The notes under the pieces were generated by a model. It ran no database searches and was not told the DNA's origin. It worked only from the letters and a program-made list of their open reading frames with translations. From Solibacillus sp. FSL H8-0538 (GTDB lineage Bacteria > Bacillota > Bacilli > Bacillales_A > Planococcaceae), in the NCBI RefSeq assembly GCF_038003525.1, contig NZ_JBBOPI010000001.1, forward strand, positions 3,278,501 to 3,342,500: a stretch of 64,000 nt of DNA, given 5' to 3'. Positions 40,500 through 51,973 of this stretch are shown here, piece by piece. Within the stretch, counting starts at the first letter, position 1, and every line of letters begins with the position of its first letter. Made by a program: the position numbers and the translations under genes.

Positions 40500-40522
40500 G
40501 TTAAGTTACCCTCCTATTGGTT

Positions 40523-40572
40523 AGAAAGGCACATCTCACCTCAAAACAGGGAGAGATGATGCCCGTTACTAG
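40523..40572. repeat. Dispersed two-hairpin repeat, copy 4 (first hairpin only)
   Basis: AGAAAGGCACATCTC...GAGATGATGCCCGTTACT keeps the outer sequence and hairpin A of the family, with compensatory changes in the stem (CATCTC/GAGATG in place of CAACTC/GAGTTG). The second hairpin is missing. It lies in the purD leader. Confidence 0.65.
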
Positions 40573-40619
40573 TTATACTAAAAGAATATTTCTCTAAGCT
40601 CGCCTTCATTTATGTAATT

Positions 40620-40655
40620 AAAAAAACGCTCGCCAAAATTAATTAGCGAGCGTTT
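40620..40655 (-). terminator. Strong rho-independent terminator upstream of purD
   Basis: A perfect AAACGCTCGC/GCGAGCGTTT stem is followed by TTTT on the minus strand (seven T in all). It would end the structured RNA described at 40620-40892, and also any transcript running on from purH. Confidence 0.92.
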
Positions 40656-40892
40656 ATTATTATTCAACATGTTGATATGCTATCCGACCAGAATAGTATA
40701 TCTGTATGTTTAAACAATAAATTTGTAGTCAACATCCCCCGACCAAAGTGGATGATGACTACTACTATGTTGAAAGCAGGTCCGGCCAAGGTCCTACTTT
40801 CATTATTGTAGCGAATTTCCCGGCAGGAATAATCACTACAACGCATTTGTAAACGCTTCTGCTATCATCCGGCCAGAACAATAGCGAAACAT
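40620..40892 (-). ncRNA. Candidate structured RNA with five hairpins, four with UGGYC pentaloops
   Basis: On the minus strand the hairpins are, in order: 40885-40861 (loop UGGCC), 40841-40806 (UGCC), 40801-40772 (UGGCC inside CCU...GG), 40762-40725 (UGGUC) and 40702-40674 (UGGUC). All are capped by C-G then G. The first stem is ten continuous pairs including G-U pairs, which would be mismatches on the other strand, fixing the orientation. A perfect -10 (TATAAT at 40904-40899) lies just upstream and a strong terminator ends the unit. It is not a class I recognise; role unknown. Confidence 0.7.
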
Positions 40893-40898
40893 TATTCT

Positions 40899-40904
40899 AT
40901 TATA
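40899..40904 (-). promoter_or_regulatory. -10 box for the candidate structured RNA
   Basis: TATAAT on the minus strand lies about 45 nt past the purH stop codon. The -35 region (TAGTTT) is weak. It places the 5' end near 40892, just before the first hairpin. Confidence 0.5.
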
Positions 40905-40948
40905 CCTGTACATAATGAAGGAAACTAGAGATTTTTAATAATAATTTA

Positions 40949-42484
40949 TTAATGCTTAAAGTGACGTACGCCCGTGAACACCATCGTTATTCCGAATTCA
41001 TTCGCCATATCAATCGAATCTTGGTCTTTAATCGATCCACCTGGTTGAATGATTGCTGTAATACCAGCAGCAGCTGCAGCTTCAACAGAGTCGCTCATTG
41101 GGAAGAATGCGTCAGATGCAAGTGCTGCACCCTTTGCTTTTTCGCCAGCTTGCTCGAAGGCGATTTTCGCTGCGCCTACGCGGTTCATTTGACCAGCACC
41201 AACACCTAATGTCATTTGTGCATCAGTAACAACGATTGCATTTGATTTTACGTGTTTCACTACTGCCCAGCCAAGTTTCAGAGCATTCCACTCTTCTTCA
41301 GTTGGCTTTCGGTCTGTTACTACTTTTACGTCTGCTTCAGCAAAGCCGTAACGGTCTGGCTCTTGAACAAGTAAGCCACCTTCTACAGACACTACATTGA
41401 ATTTGTCTTGTTTGTCCTGAGAGAAATCGATTGTCATTAAACGAATGTTTTTCTTCTTCGTTAAAATTTCAAGCGCTTCTGCTGTAAAGCTTGGTGCGAT
41501 AATGATTTCAAGGAAGATTTCGCTTAATTTCGTCGCTGTTGCAACATCTACTTCCATGTTTAGTGCAATAATGCCACCAAAAATAGACGTTGCATCCGCC
41601 TCATATGCTTTGTTGAATGCTTCTTCTATGTTCGTACCCGTACCAACGCCGCAAGGATTCATATGCTTTACAGCTACTGCTGCTGGCATTTCGAATTCCT
41701 TTACGATTTGAAGAGCAGCATTTGCATCTTGAATGTTGTTGTAAGAAAGTTCTTTACCGTGTAATTGTGTTGCGTATGCGATTGAGAAGTCAGAACCTAA
41801 ACGTTTTTGGTAAAATGCCGCTTTTTGGTGCGGGTTTTCGCCATAGCGTAAGTTTTGTTTTAATTCATATGTCATCGTTAAGCTTTCTGGGAATTCTTCA
41901 CCGATTGCTTCTGTTAGGTGGTTCGAGATATATGAATCGTACGCTGCTGTGTGACGGAACACTTTCGCTGCTAGAGTGCGACGTGTTTCGATTGTAGTAG
42001 CACCGCCTGCTTTTAATTCTTCAAGAACCTTTGCATAATCGTTGCTGTCCACAATAACTGTTACGTAATCATGGTTTTTTGCAGCTGAACGTAGCATTGT
42101 TGGGCCACCGATATCGATGTTTTCGATCGCATCATCCCAAGTTACATCTGGTTTTGAAATTGTTTCAACGAATGGGTAAAGGTTTACACAAACGATTTCG
42201 ATTGGCTCAATACCGTGCTCTTTCATTTGCGCTTGGTGAGATGGCTCATCAAATTTACCTAAAAGACCACCGTGGATTAATGGGTTCAATGTTTTCACAC
42301 GACCGTCTAAAATCTCTGGGAATTTTGTTACTTCGTCAACAGCTGTTACTGCCACATTGTTATCTTGAAGTAATTTTTTTGTTCCACCAGTAGATAATAC
42401 TTCATAGCCAAGAGCTACTAATTCTTTTGCAAATTCTAAAATACCATTTTTATCTGAGACACTAATAAGTGCGCGTTTAGTCAC
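40949..42484 (-). CDS. purH: Bifunctional AICAR transformylase/IMP cyclohydrolase PurH
   Basis: PurH performs the last two steps of IMP synthesis. The N-terminal IMP cyclohydrolase (MGS-like) domain starts [13 protein letters not shown], and the AICAR transformylase domain contains [14 protein letters not shown] and the active-site segment AVKHMNPCG. The GTG at 42484 is chosen because GGAGG lies 8 nt upstream; the reading five codons longer overlaps that site. Length is 511 residues, as usual. Confidence 0.96.
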   Translation of the reverse strand: MTKRALISVSDKNGILEFAKELVALGYEVLSTGGTKKLLQDNNVAVTAVDEVTKFPEILDGRVKTLNPLIHGGLLGKFDEPSHQAQMKEHGIEPIEIVCVNLYPFVETISKPDVTWDDAIENIDIGGPTMLRSAAKNHDYVTVIVDSNDYAKVLEELKAGGATTIETRRTLAAKVFRHTAAYDSYISNHLTEAIGEEFPESLTMTYELKQNLRYGENPHQKAAFYQKRLGSDFSIAYATQLHGKELSYNNIQDANAALQIVKEFEMPAAVAVKHMNPCGVGTGTNIEEAFNKAYEADATSIFGGIIALNMEVDVATATKLSEIFLEIIIAPSFTAEALEILTKKKNIRLMTIDFSQDKQDKFNVVSVEGGLLVQEPDRYGFAEADVKVVTDRKPTEEEWNALKLGWAVVKHVKSNAIVVTDAQMTLGVGAGQMNRVGAAKIAFEQAGEKAKGAALASDAFFPMSDSVEAAAAAGITAIIQPGGSIKDQDSIDMANEFGITMVFTGVRHFKH

Positions 42485-42570
42485 GGTAAAGTCCTCCAAT
42501 TGTTTTACTATAATATGTACATATCAAATCGGTGAACGATGCCCTCTCATGGAGCTGTTCAAGCGAGATA

Positions 42571-43137
42571 TTATACTTCAAAAAGTTGCTTTAACGTTTG
42601 TGTATAAAGCTTATGCTCAAGCTCGTGGATTTGTTGTTCGGTAGACTCTCGGTCGCCTTCTACAACACCAATCGCTCCTTGCGCAATAATTTTTCCTGTA
42701 TCCATTCCAGCATCAACGTAGTGAACTGTAACTCCAGTAACTTTTACACCATGCTCCATCGCTTGCCCGATTGCATCTTTGCCTGGGAATGATGGAAGTA
42801 GTGATGGGTGAATATTTACGATGCGATTGTGATACGCCGCAAGCAAAGTATCACTTACTAAACGCATATAACCCGCTAAAACAACCCACTTAACATCCTT
42901 TTCACGTAACGCTTCCACGACAGCGGCTTCATAATCTGCCTTTGTAGCAAACATCTTTGGTGCTATTTCCAGCACAGGAATATTAAACTTTTGCGCACGC
43001 GTAACAACAAATGCACCGGGCTTGTCAGTAACGACAAGCTCGATTTGTGCATCTAATTCACCGCGTGTGATTGCTTCAGCGATTGCCTCGAAATTACTAC
43101 CGCTGCCTGAAGCGAATACTGCGATTTTTGTTACCAT
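42571..43137 (-). CDS. purN: Phosphoribosylglycinamide formyltransferase PurN
   Basis: This 188-residue 10-formyl-THF-dependent enzyme converts GAR to FGAR. The fold starts KIAVFASGSGSNFEAIAEA. Catalytic Asn and His are in RIVNIHPSLLPSFPG and Asp in HYVDAGMDTG. It begins one base from the purM stop. An 86-bp gap, longer than usual for this operon, separates it from purH. Confidence 0.96.
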   Translation of the reverse strand: MVTKIAVFASGSGSNFEAIAEAITRGELDAQIELVVTDKPGAFVVTRAQKFNIPVLEIAPKMFATKADYEAAVVEALREKDVKWVVLAGYMRLVSDTLLAAYHNRIVNIHPSLLPSFPGKDAIGQAMEHGVKVTGVTVHYVDAGMDTGKIIAQGAIGVVEGDRESTEQQIHELEHKLYTQTLKQLFEV

Positions 43138-44192
43138 TACACTAAGCTCCCGTCATGGTCACCGTTAAATATTACGCCTTCGCCTTTAACAACACGGCCA
43201 ATTGTAAATGCTTGTTCACCGTTTGCTTCAACTGCAGCGATGACCTTCTCTACTTCACTAGCTGGCACTGCCATAACAAAGCCAATTCCCATGTTGAATA
43301 CATTGTATAAATCTTTATCAGCTAACGCACCTTTTTCTTTTAAGAAGTCAAAAATACGTAGTACAGGCCAAGCACCTAAGTCAATTTCTGTCGCAAGTCC
43401 TGCTGGCATCATACGCGGTAGGTTTTCATAGAAACCACCACCTGTTACGTGGGCACAACCATGAACGTCAGCCGCTTTTAATGCAGCAAGAACTGGTTTT
43501 GCATAAAGCTTTGTTGGTACTAGAAGTGCTTCACCTATTGGGCCAAGTTCTTCGTAGCCTTCAACAACAGCATCTACCGCAATTCCATTATCAGCAAACA
43601 CTATTTTACGAACTAATGAATAACCGTTTGAGTGAACTCCGCTTGAAGCAATCCCTACAAGCACGTCACCTTCCACAATTTTTTCACCCGTTACGATATC
43701 CGCTTTTTCACAAGCACCTACTGCAAATCCAGCTAGGTCGTACTCATCTTCCTCGTAAAGACCTGGCATTTCCGCTGTTTCGCCACCGATTAACGCTGCA
43801 CCAGACTGCACACAACCGTCCGCTACACCTTTTACGATTTGCTCGATTTTTTCAGGGAAAGCTTTACCTACTGCAACATAATCCAGGAAGTATAGTGGCT
43901 CTGCGCCTTGTGCCACGATATCGTTCACACACATCGCTACACAGTCAACGCCGATTGTATCGTGCTTATCAACTATGAATGCTAGCTTTAATTTCGTTCC
44001 AACACCATCTGTACCTGAAATAAGAACAGGTTCCTTTAAGTTTAATGAAGACAGGTCAAACATCCCACCGAAGCCACCAAATGTACCCATAACGCCTAGA
44101 CGATTCGTACGTTCAACATGTGACTTCATGCGTTTTACCGCTTCATAACCTGCTTCAATATTAACGCCAGCTTGCTCATATGCTTTTGACAT
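43137..44192 (-). CDS. purM: Phosphoribosylformylglycinamidine cyclo-ligase PurM
   Basis: This AIR synthetase has 351 residues. It starts [20 protein letters not shown] and shows the PurM-type ATP-binding segments [14 protein letters not shown] and [12 protein letters not shown], and the [13 protein letters not shown] substrate loop. It follows purF by 51 bp and its stop overlaps the purN start. Confidence 0.96.
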   Translation of the reverse strand: MSKAYEQAGVNIEAGYEAVKRMKSHVERTNRLGVMGTFGGFGGMFDLSSLNLKEPVLISGTDGVGTKLKLAFIVDKHDTIGVDCVAMCVNDIVAQGAEPLYFLDYVAVGKAFPEKIEQIVKGVADGCVQSGAALIGGETAEMPGLYEEDEYDLAGFAVGACEKADIVTGEKIVEGDVLVGIASSGVHSNGYSLVRKIVFADNGIAVDAVVEGYEELGPIGEALLVPTKLYAKPVLAALKAADVHGCAHVTGGGFYENLPRMMPAGLATEIDLGAWPVLRIFDFLKEKGALADKDLYNVFNMGIGFVMAVPASEVEKVIAAVEANGEQAFTIGRVVKGEGVIFNGDHDGSLV

Positions 44193-44243
44193 GCAATATG
44201 TCCTCCTTAAATTTCACTAAACAACCTTTAGTTTTGGAGATTG

Positions 44244-45668
44244 TTAGCGTAACAGTTCTTTTTCATGTGGTAAGATCGTATCTGGGAAAATTTCTGTTGG
44301 GTATTTCCCTGAGAAACAAGCTATACAAAGACCACGGTTTTCATCTTCAAACGGACGTGCGATTGCTTCCACTAGGCCTTCAGCTGATAGGAATGTTAAT
44401 GAATCCGCACCGATTGTATCGCGAATTTCTTCCACGCTTTGGCTTGATGCAATTAATTCTTCATGTGTTGACGTATCGATGCCGTAGAAACAAGGATCCG
44501 TCATTGGTGGAGAAGAAATCACAACATGTACTTCCGTAGCACCTGCGTCTTTTAGCATTTTTACAATACGACGTGAAGTTGTACCACGTACGATAGAATC
44601 ATCTACCATAATAACGCGTTTATCTTTCACAACTTGAACGACTGGTGAGAGTTTCATTTTCACGCCGCGCTCACGAAGTTCTTGAGTTGGTTGAATAAAT
44701 GTACGACCTACATAGCGGTTTTTAATTAAACCTAATTCATAAGGAATACCTGTTGCTTCTGCAAAACCAATAGCAGCCGACATACTTGAATCCGGTACAC
44801 CCGTAACAACGTCCGCTTCAATATGAGCACATTCTTTTGCAAGCTGTTTTCCCATACGTTTGCGCGCCATGTGTAAGTTAATACCATCTATATCTGAATC
44901 CGGACGAGCAAGGTACACGTATTCCATTGCACACATTGCACGGTTTTCCATTGGCATAAAGCGATCAGAAGTCAATCCTTGATCATTAATAATTAATAAT
45001 TCACCTGGTTCAATCTCGCGAACATACTCAGCACCGATTAAATCGAATGCACAAGTTTCAGAAGCAACTACCCAACCATCACCTAATTTACCTAGTGAAA
45101 GTGGACGTAAGCCATGTGGATCACGTGCTACAAGCATTTCTTCTTTTGTCATAACAAGTAATGAATACGCACCTTTTAAAAGGTTTAACGCTTCTTTTAC
45201 TTTCGCACGGAACGGAGAAAGTTTACTTTTCTTAATTAAATGCGCTACTACTTCTGTATCTGATGTCGAGTGGAAAATGCTTCCTTGACGCTCTAAATAC
45301 TGTTTTAAGTGATTCGCATTTACTAAGTTTCCGTTATGTGCGATTGAAAGACTGCCTGTTGAAGAGTGGAATAATAGTGGTTGTACATTTTCAATACCAC
45401 TGCCGCCCGCTGTTGCATAACGTACGTGTGCAATCGCAGCTTTACCGTTTACCGCTTTTAATTTATCTTCATTAAATACCTCATTCACAAGCCCTTCGCC
45501 TTTTACCGCACGAAGCACTGAACCGTCTGTTACGACGATTCCAGCACCTTCTTGACCGCGATGTTGAAGAGCATGTAGCCCGTAATAACTAAGGTGTGCT
45601 GGATTTGAGTTGCCCCAAATACCAAACACCCCACATTCTTCGTTTAAGCCTCTGATTTCAGCAAGCAT
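44244..45668 (-). CDS. purF: Amidophosphoribosyltransferase PurF
   Basis: This enzyme commits PRPP to purine synthesis by making phosphoribosylamine. The ATG of [16 protein letters not shown] is chosen by an AAGGAG site 7 nt upstream. The Cys of ECGVFG (residue 11) is the Ntn glutaminase nucleophile after removal of the short propeptide, as in Bacillus. The PRPP-binding motif [16 protein letters not shown] is near residue 345, and cysteines of an Fe-S cluster follow (CIACFSG near the C terminus). It overlaps the purL end. Confidence 0.96.
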   Translation of the reverse strand: MLAEIRGLNEECGVFGIWGNSNPAHLSYYGLHALQHRGQEGAGIVVTDGSVLRAVKGEGLVNEVFNEDKLKAVNGKAAIAHVRYATAGGSGIENVQPLLFHSSTGSLSIAHNGNLVNANHLKQYLERQGSIFHSTSDTEVVAHLIKKSKLSPFRAKVKEALNLLKGAYSLLVMTKEEMLVARDPHGLRPLSLGKLGDGWVVASETCAFDLIGAEYVREIEPGELLIINDQGLTSDRFMPMENRAMCAMEYVYLARPDSDIDGINLHMARKRMGKQLAKECAHIEADVVTGVPDSSMSAAIGFAEATGIPYELGLIKNRYVGRTFIQPTQELRERGVKMKLSPVVQVVKDKRVIMVDDSIVRGTTSRRIVKMLKDAGATEVHVVISSPPMTDPCFYGIDTSTHEELIASSQSVEEIRDTIGADSLTFLSAEGLVEAIARPFEDENRGLCIACFSGKYPTEIFPDTILPHEKELLR

Positions 45669-47875
45669 GGGATTGCTCCTTTCCAAGCAGAACGGAATTC
45701 CTCCACTGTACCTTCTACAAGAACGCCAGCTTCACCGTTAATTGTTACGTTTGCGTCGTTTGTTACGACACCGATTTTTTTCGCGTCCGCTACTACTTCT
45801 TCAAATGCTGCAGTGTCTGCCTCTTTTACCGTTACGATGAAACGAGATTGCGATTCAGAGAATAATGCTGTTACTGCTGAACCTTCAAGTGTTACATTCA
45901 CACCTAAGCCTTGTGCCGCGAATGTTTTCTCAGCAAGTGCAACCGCTACACCGCCTTCAGAAACGTCATGCGCAGATTGAACAAGTCCAGCACGGATTGC
46001 TTGTAAAAGTGCTGCTTGGCGCGCTGCTTCAACATCTAAGTTAATTGCTGGTGCTTTCCCTGAAATGTCGCCGTTTAGAAGTTTTTGAAGCTCAGAACCC
46101 CCGAATTCAGTTGCCGTTTCACCGATTACATAAACGATGTCCCCAGCGGCTTTTACTTCTTGTGTTGTCACGTGTGCTAAATCTTGTACTAAACCAACCA
46201 TACCGATTGTTGGTGTTGGGTAAACTGCTACACCTGAACGCTCATTATAAAGCGATACGTTTCCGCCGATTACTGGTGCGTTTAGTGCAGTACAAGCTGC
46301 CGCAATTCCGTCAGCAGATTTTTCGATTTGCCAGAAGATTTCTGGTTTCTCTGGGTTACCGAAGTTTAAGCAGTCCGTAATCGCAAGTGGTTGTCCACCT
46401 GAACAAACGATGTTACGCGCTGCTTCAGCAACCGCAATTTGGCCGCCTACTTCTGGATCAAGGTAAATATAGCGAGAGTTACAGTCAGTCGTCATCGCTA
46501 ATCCTTTATTTGTACCGCGCACACGTACTACCGCGGCATCCGAACCTGGTGCAACTACTGTTGATGTACGAACTTGATAGTCATATTGACCATAAACCCA
46601 TTCTTTGGAAGCAATAGTTGGCGCTTGTAATAGAGCAGATAATGTTTCTTTATAGTCAGCTACAGCTGGTTCCGCGTTTTCCATAGCTTGGAATTCTGCA
46701 TAGTAAGCTGGTTCAGCAGATGGTTTGTAGTATACAGGTGCATCTTCTGCAAGTGCATCAGCAGGCACGTCTGCTACTACTTCACCGTTGTGGATTAAAC
46801 GTAATTGTTTGTCGTCAGTTACAACACCTACTGCTACTGCATCTAAATCATATTTATCGAAAATGGCTTTAATTTCATCTTCGCGACCTTTTTTAACAAC
46901 TAATAACATACGCTCTTGAGATTCAGATAACATCATTTCGTATGCTGTCATGCCTGTTTCACGTTGTGGAATTAAGTCTAAGTTCATTTCTACACCAGAA
47001 CCTGCTTTAGAAGCCATTTCTGCTGAAGAAGATGTAAGACCAGCCGCCCCCATGTCTTGAATACCAACTAGTGCATCAGACTTCACAACTTCAAGACATG
47101 CTTCAAGAAGAAGTTTTTCCATGAATGGATCTCCTACTTGAACTGCTGGACGTTTGTCATCTGAATCTGCTGTTAATTCTTCAGAAGCGAATGTTGCACC
47201 GTGAATACCATCGCGGCCTGTTTTCGCTCCAACGTACATTACAGTATTCCCTACACCCGCAGCGATACCTTTTTGGATATCTTGGTGATCGATTAAACCA
47301 ACACACATGGCATTTACTAATGGGTTTCCTTCATAGCAAGGGTCGAACTGAATTTCGCCCCCTACAGTTGGAATTCCGATACAGTTCCCGTAACCAGCAA
47401 TCCCTGCTACAACTTCTTCGAATAAGTATTTACCGCGCGCTGATTTAAGTTCACCAAAACGAAGTGAGTTTAACATCGCGATTGGACGTGCTCCCATTGA
47501 GAAAACATCACGGATAATACCGCCAACACCAGTTGCCGCACCTTGGTAAGGCTCGATTGCTGATGGATGGTTATGTGATTCCATTTTAAATACAACGGCT
47601 TGATTATCACCGATATCCACGATCCCCGCACCTTCACCAGGACCTTGTAAAACTTGAGGACCTGATGTAGGGAATTTGCGTAGAACTGGTTTTGAGTTTT
47701 TGTATGAGCAGTGCTCAGACCACATTACTGAGAATAAACCTGTTTCTGTCCAGTTTGGAAGACGACCTAAAATACCTTCTACCATTGCGAATTCTTCGTC
47801 TGACATACCCATTCCAGCGTAAAGCTTTTCGTCTTTAATTTGCTCTGCTGTTGGCTCAAACTTAGTTGTTGACAT
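45644..47875 (-). CDS. purL: Phosphoribosylformylglycinamidine synthase subunit PurL
   Basis: This is the 743-residue small-type PurL that works with PurQ and PurS to convert FGAR to FGAM. Visible are [12 protein letters not shown], the ATP/Mg segments [14 protein letters not shown] and [10 protein letters not shown], and a second PurM-like half ([27 protein letters not shown]). It overlaps purQ by 14 bp and purF by 25 bp. GGAGGGA precedes the ATG. Confidence 0.97.
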   Translation of the reverse strand: MSTTKFEPTAEQIKDEKLYAGMGMSDEEFAMVEGILGRLPNWTETGLFSVMWSEHCSYKNSKPVLRKFPTSGPQVLQGPGEGAGIVDIGDNQAVVFKMESHNHPSAIEPYQGAATGVGGIIRDVFSMGARPIAMLNSLRFGELKSARGKYLFEEVVAGIAGYGNCIGIPTVGGEIQFDPCYEGNPLVNAMCVGLIDHQDIQKGIAAGVGNTVMYVGAKTGRDGIHGATFASEELTADSDDKRPAVQVGDPFMEKLLLEACLEVVKSDALVGIQDMGAAGLTSSSAEMASKAGSGVEMNLDLIPQRETGMTAYEMMLSESQERMLLVVKKGREDEIKAIFDKYDLDAVAVGVVTDDKQLRLIHNGEVVADVPADALAEDAPVYYKPSAEPAYYAEFQAMENAEPAVADYKETLSALLQAPTIASKEWVYGQYDYQVRTSTVVAPGSDAAVVRVRGTNKGLAMTTDCNSRYIYLDPEVGGQIAVAEAARNIVCSGGQPLAITDCLNFGNPEKPEIFWQIEKSADGIAAACTALNAPVIGGNVSLYNERSGVAVYPTPTIGMVGLVQDLAHVTTQEVKAAGDIVYVIGETATEFGGSELQKLLNGDISGKAPAINLDVEAARQAALLQAIRAGLVQSAHDVSEGGVAVALAEKTFAAQGLGVNVTLEGSAVTALFSESQSRFIVTVKEADTAAFEEVVADAKKIGVVTNDANVTINGEAGVLVEGTVEEFRSAWKGAIPCLLKSEA

Positions 47876-48545
47876 GATTTTCCCTCCACTGCTTCACAAT
47901 TGATTTAAATAATGTTAATCCATCTGCCCCACCAACAAGCGAGTCTACTGCACGCTCTGGGTGTGGCATCATTCCAAGTACGTTACCGCGCTCGTTAATA
48001 ATTCCAGCGATATCCTCTAATGATCCGTTCGGGTTTTCACCTGAATATGTGAACACAATTTGGTTGTTTGCTTTTAATTTCGCTAATGTTTCCTCGTCAC
48101 AGTAGTAGTTTCCTTCACCGTGTGCGATTGGAATATCGATTACTTGGCCTTGTTCATAGCCGTTAGTAAATAATGTGTTGTTATTTTCTACTTTTAACTG
48201 AACTGTGCGGCACATGAATTTTAGGTTTTTGTTACGTAATAGCGCACCTGGAAGTAACCCTGCTTCCGTTAAAATTTGGAATCCGTTACAAATACCTAGT
48301 ACCGGTTTTCCTGAATCTGCTGCTTTTTTCACTTCTGTCATAATGTTTGATTGGTTCGCCATAGCGCCACAACGTAAGTAATCCCCATAAGAGAATCCAC
48401 CCGGAACTAAAATGCCATCAAAAGCACTTAAATCCGTTTCAGCATGCCAGACATATTCTACTTCTTCACCTAGTTCGTCTTTAATCGCATGATACATATC
48501 GATGTCACAGTTTGACCCAGGGAATACGAGTACTGCGAATTTCAT
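47862..48545 (-). CDS. purQ: Phosphoribosylformylglycinamidine synthase subunit PurQ
   Basis: This 227-residue class I glutamine amidotransferase feeds ammonia to PurL. It begins [18 protein letters not shown]. The nucleophile Cys is in [11 protein letters not shown] and the His/Glu pair in [10 protein letters not shown]. It is coupled to purS (2-bp gap) and overlaps purL. Confidence 0.97.
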   Translation of the reverse strand: MKFAVLVFPGSNCDIDMYHAIKDELGEEVEYVWHAETDLSAFDGILVPGGFSYGDYLRCGAMANQSNIMTEVKKAADSGKPVLGICNGFQILTEAGLLPGALLRNKNLKFMCRTVQLKVENNNTLFTNGYEQGQVIDIPIAHGEGNYYCDEETLAKLKANNQIVFTYSGENPNGSLEDIAGIINERGNVLGMMPHPERAVDSLVGGADGLTLFKSIVKQWRENHVNN

Positions 48546-48547
48546 GA

Positions 48548-48796
48548 TTAGTTAGCCTCCTCGACTTCATAACGGTAGTCTTCGATGACAACATTCGTTA
48601 ACACTTTTTCACACATTTCTTTTACTAATGCATCGATGTCACGTGCGCTATCGCCGATTGTTACTTCTAAATATTTACCGATACGTAAGTCTTGTACTTC
48701 TTCGTATCCGATTTTAGTTAATGAGCCTTTTACAGCTGAACCTTGTGGATCTAAAATGCTTTCGCGTAATGTTACGTAAATTTTAACTTTTTTCAT
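48548..48796 (-). CDS. purS: Phosphoribosylformylglycinamidine synthase subunit PurS
   Basis: PurS is the small (82-residue) scaffold subunit of the PurLQS complex and starts [19 protein letters not shown]. The ATG at 48796 follows the GGAGG in the purC terminus at a somewhat long spacing of 11 nt. The in-frame TTG further upstream overlaps that site and is not used here. Confidence 0.95.
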   Translation of the reverse strand: MKKVKIYVTLRESILDPQGSAVKGSLTKIGYEEVQDLRIGKYLEVTIGDSARDIDALVKEMCEKVLTNVVIEDYRYEVEEAN

Positions 48797-48800
48797 GAGT

Positions 48801-49511
48801 TTATTTGCCTCCAAGTTTTTTTAGAATAATTTCATATACTTCTGTTAAACTACCAAGATTGCGGCGGAATACATCTTTATCCAGCTTTCGTTTCGTTTCG
48901 GCATCCCATAGACGACAAGTGTCCGGAGAGATTTCATCAGCTAGTAAAACATTACCTTCCGCATCACGTCCAAACTCTAATTTGAAGTCCACTAAAATAA
49001 TACCTACTTCTTCGAAAATTAGACGCAACACTTCATTTACAGCTAAGCCACCGTCGTATAATGCTTGTACCTCTTCAGGCGTTGCAATATCTAAAATGTC
49101 GATATGCTCTGTCGTAATAAGCGGATCGCCAAGATCATCATTTTTGTAATAGTATTCAACGATTGGGCGTTTTAGCGGCGTACCTTCTTCTAATCCAAGG
49201 TTTTTCGCTAACGATCCTGCTGCGATGTTACGTACAACAAGTTCGATTGGAATAATATCTACATTACGAACAAGCTGTTCATTATCAGATAAACGTTTAA
49301 CGAAATGTGACGCAATTCCGGCTGCTTGTAATTTTTCGAAAATTAAAGTCGTAATGCGGTTATTTAAGTTCCCTTTCCCGACGATATCTTCTTTTTTTTC
49401 ACCGTTAAACGCTGTTGCACTATCTTTATACTCAACGAAGAGGATATTAGCATCCTCTGTTGCGTATAAACGTTTTGCCTTCCCTTCATACAAAAGCTGA
49501 CCTTTATTCAT
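48801..49511 (-). CDS. purC: SAICAR synthetase PurC
   Basis: This enzyme joins CAIR and aspartate with ATP to give SAICAR. The 236-residue protein starts MNKGQLLYEGKAKRLYATED, with the motifs ELVVRNIAAGSLAKNLG, VDFKLEFGRD and LADEISPDTCRLWD. The ATG with GGGGGA 8 nt upstream is preferred over a TTG six codons earlier. It lies 28 bp after purB. Confidence 0.96.
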   Translation of the reverse strand: MNKGQLLYEGKAKRLYATEDANILFVEYKDSATAFNGEKKEDIVGKGNLNNRITTLIFEKLQAAGIASHFVKRLSDNEQLVRNVDIIPIELVVRNIAAGSLAKNLGLEEGTPLKRPIVEYYYKNDDLGDPLITTEHIDILDIATPEEVQALYDGGLAVNEVLRLIFEEVGIILVDFKLEFGRDAEGNVLLADEISPDTCRLWDAETKRKLDKDVFRRNLGSLTEVYEIILKKLGGK

Positions 49512-49539
49512 GACAGAATTCCCCCACAATTTGATTAAA

Positions 49540-50835
49540 TTAGTTTAGTCCAAGACGTTCAAAAATCATGTCTACTTGTTGAATATGGTAGTTGTAGTCG
49601 AAGCAATTATCTAATTCTTCCGGTGATAAGTAAGCAGTGATTTTCTCGCTCGCTTCTACTAAAGGACGGAATTGTGTTTGCTCATCCCATGCGCGCGCAG
49701 TTAATGGTTGTACTGTGTCATACGCTTCCTCACGAGCTAATCCTTTGTCGATTAAAGCAAGTAAAATGCGTTGAGAGTAAATTAACCCGAATGTACGCCC
49801 CATATTACGTTTCATGTTTTCCGGGAATACTGTTAAATTTTTAAGAATGTTACCAAAGCGATTTAGCATGTAGTTCAGTGTAATCGTTGCATCTGGTATG
49901 ATGACGCGTTCTGCAGATGAATGCGAAATATCACGTTCATGCCATAATGACACGTTTTCAAATGCTGTAACCATATACCCGCGCATTAAGCGAGCCATAC
50001 CAGTCATATTCTCAGAGCCGATTGGATTACGTTTATGTGGCATTGCAGAAGAACCTTTTTGGCCTTTACCGAATGCTTCCTCAACTTCACGTGTCTCCGA
50101 TTTTTGTAAGCCTCGTACTTCTGTTGCAAACTTCTCAATTGATGTTGCGATTAATGCAAGTGTTGAGAAGTACTGCGCGTGACGGTCACGTTGTAATGTT
50201 TGAGTAGAAATTGGTGCAGCGGCAAGTCCTAACTTCTCACAAACGTATGCTTCAACTTTTGGGTCGATATTTGCGTATGTTCCAACAGCACCACTCATTT
50301 TACCTGTTTCGATAATTTTCGCAGCTGCCTCGAAGCGCTCCAAGTTACGGCGCATTTCTTCAAGCCATAGAGCAAGCTTTAACCCGAATGTTGTCGGTTC
50401 AGCATGTACACCGTGCGTGCGGCCCATCATTACTGTGTATTTATGCTCTTTCGCTTTTTCAGTAATAATATCAATGAACATGTGTAAATCTTTACGCAAA
50501 ATTTCGTTTGCCTGTTTGATTAAGTAAGAAAGCGCTGTGTCTACTACGTCCGTTGAAGTTAAGCCATAATGTACCCATTTGCGTTCTTCACCTAGTGTTT
50601 CAGAAACGGCACGTGTAAATGCAACAACATCATGACGTGTTTCTTGTTCAATTTCTAAAATACGGTTTACATCGAATGATGCGTTAGCACGAATTTTAAC
50701 AACGTCCTCTTTCGGAATATCGCCGATTTCAGCCCATGCCTCACATGCTAAAATTTCAACCTCTAACCAAGCTTGATAACGATTTTCTTCTGTCCAAATT
50801 GCACCCATTTCAGGGCGTGTATAACGTTCGATCAT
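49540..50835 (-). CDS. purB: Adenylosuccinate lyase PurB
   Basis: This fumarase/aspartase-superfamily enzyme acts twice in purine synthesis, on SAICAR and adenylosuccinate. The 431-residue length is normal. The signature loop [16 protein letters not shown] with the catalytic Ser is near residue 262, and the catalytic His segment is [15 protein letters not shown] near 140. It lies 13 bp after purK. Confidence 0.97.
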   Translation of the reverse strand: MIERYTRPEMGAIWTEENRYQAWLEVEILACEAWAEIGDIPKEDVVKIRANASFDVNRILEIEQETRHDVVAFTRAVSETLGEERKWVHYGLTSTDVVDTALSYLIKQANEILRKDLHMFIDIITEKAKEHKYTVMMGRTHGVHAEPTTFGLKLALWLEEMRRNLERFEAAAKIIETGKMSGAVGTYANIDPKVEAYVCEKLGLAAAPISTQTLQRDRHAQYFSTLALIATSIEKFATEVRGLQKSETREVEEAFGKGQKGSSAMPHKRNPIGSENMTGMARLMRGYMVTAFENVSLWHERDISHSSAERVIIPDATITLNYMLNRFGNILKNLTVFPENMKRNMGRTFGLIYSQRILLALIDKGLAREEAYDTVQPLTARAWDEQTQFRPLVEASEKITAYLSPEELDNCFDYNYHIQQVDMIFERLGLN

Positions 50836-50848
50836 ATAATTTCTCCTT

Positions 50849-51973
50849 CTACTCTGACCAGATGCCAGAATCCTCGACTTGTTGAAGTGCTTCAGTTAAA
50901 TCATCAGTCATAATAGTTATATGACCCATTTTACGATTAACTTTGGCTTCAGCTTTCCCATAAAGGTGTATAGACCAATCAGGATATTTTGAAATTGAAT
51001 TGGTTAATGGAACTACATGTTGTCCGAGCACATTCACCATAATTGATGGTGCCCAAAGTCTAGGCTTGCGTAATGGCCAGCCACACACAGCACGGATATG
51101 TTGTGTGAATTGTGAAATGTTGCAAGCTTCGATTGAATAATGACCAGAATTATGTGGTCTAGGTGCGCACTCGTTGATGATTATTCCGCCATCTTCTAGG
51201 ACGAACATTTCTACAGCTAATGTACCAATAAGCTCAAGGTGGTCGGCAATTTTTGCTGCTGCTTCTTCTGCCTTCTTTTCCGTATCTTCAGTAATACGTG
51301 CCGGCACAATTGTTTCATGTAAAATGTGATTCACATGAATATTTTCGCCGACTGGTAAGCAGCATGTTTCTCCTTGTCCATTACGTTGAACAATAACTGA
51401 AATTTCTTTAGTAAAAGATACGAAACCTTCTGCAATGCATTGCGAATGTTCGAATAATTCTTCCGCTAAAGGTAGGTCTTCGTTGGATTTTAATAACTGT
51501 TGCCCTTTACCGTCATAACCACCACGTACCGTTTTTACAATACATGGGAATCCAATTTGATGGATACTAGCAACCAGTTCTCCATATGTATCTGCAACAA
51601 CATATGGCGCTACTGGACAACCTGCTTCAACAATTGCAGCCTTTTCCGTCACACGATTTTGTGTAATACGTACTAACTCAGCTCCTTGAGGAACGTAAGC
51701 AATTTCCGTTAGTCGTTTTAACCCTGCATAATCAATGTTCTCAAATTCATATGTGATCACATCACTTACTTCAGCTAATTCCTCTAATGCCCCTTCATCA
51801 TCATAAGGTGCAACTATTCGAATATCTGCAACTTGTCCACAAGGTGAATCCATTGTTGGCTCTAACACCGCAACTTTATAACCCGCTTCCTTTGCTGCAA
51901 CGGCCATCATACGACCAAGCTGTCCCCCACCAATAATACCAATTGTTTGCCCTGGATAAATCATCTTCGTCAC
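50849..51973 (-). CDS. purK: N5-carboxyaminoimidazole ribonucleotide synthase PurK
   Basis: This ATP-grasp enzyme carboxylates AIR with bicarbonate. The 374-residue protein starts with [19 protein letters not shown] and has [13 protein letters not shown] and [19 protein letters not shown]. The GTG start overlaps the purE stop (GTGA). An ATG three codons later is possible. Confidence 0.95.
   Translation of the reverse strand: MTKMIYPGQTIGIIGGGQLGRMMAVAAKEAGYKVAVLEPTMDSPCGQVADIRIVAPYDDEGALEELAEVSDVITYEFENIDYAGLKRLTEIAYVPQGAELVRITQNRVTEKAAIVEAGCPVAPYVVADTYGELVASIHQIGFPCIVKTVRGGYDGKGQQLLKSNEDLPLAEELFEHSQCIAEGFVSFTKEISVIVQRNGQGETCCLPVGENIHVNHILHETIVPARITEDTEKKAEEAAAKIADHLELIGTLAVEMFVLEDGGIIINECAPRPHNSGHYSIEACNISQFTQHIRAVCGWPLRKPRLWAPSIMVNVLGQHVVPLTNSISKYPDWSIHLYGKAEAKVNRKMGHITIMTDDLTEALQQVEDSGIWSE

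Noticed and set aside
40664..40846. 60-codon minus-strand ORF in the purH-purD gap
   Set aside because: It lacks a ribosome binding site and lies across the hairpins of the structured RNA, whose pairing explains the sequence better.
40674..40885. CRISPR array or tandem repeat in the purH-purD gap
   Set aside because: The repeated part is only the hairpin loop; stems and spacing vary, so it is a structured RNA, not direct repeats with spacers.
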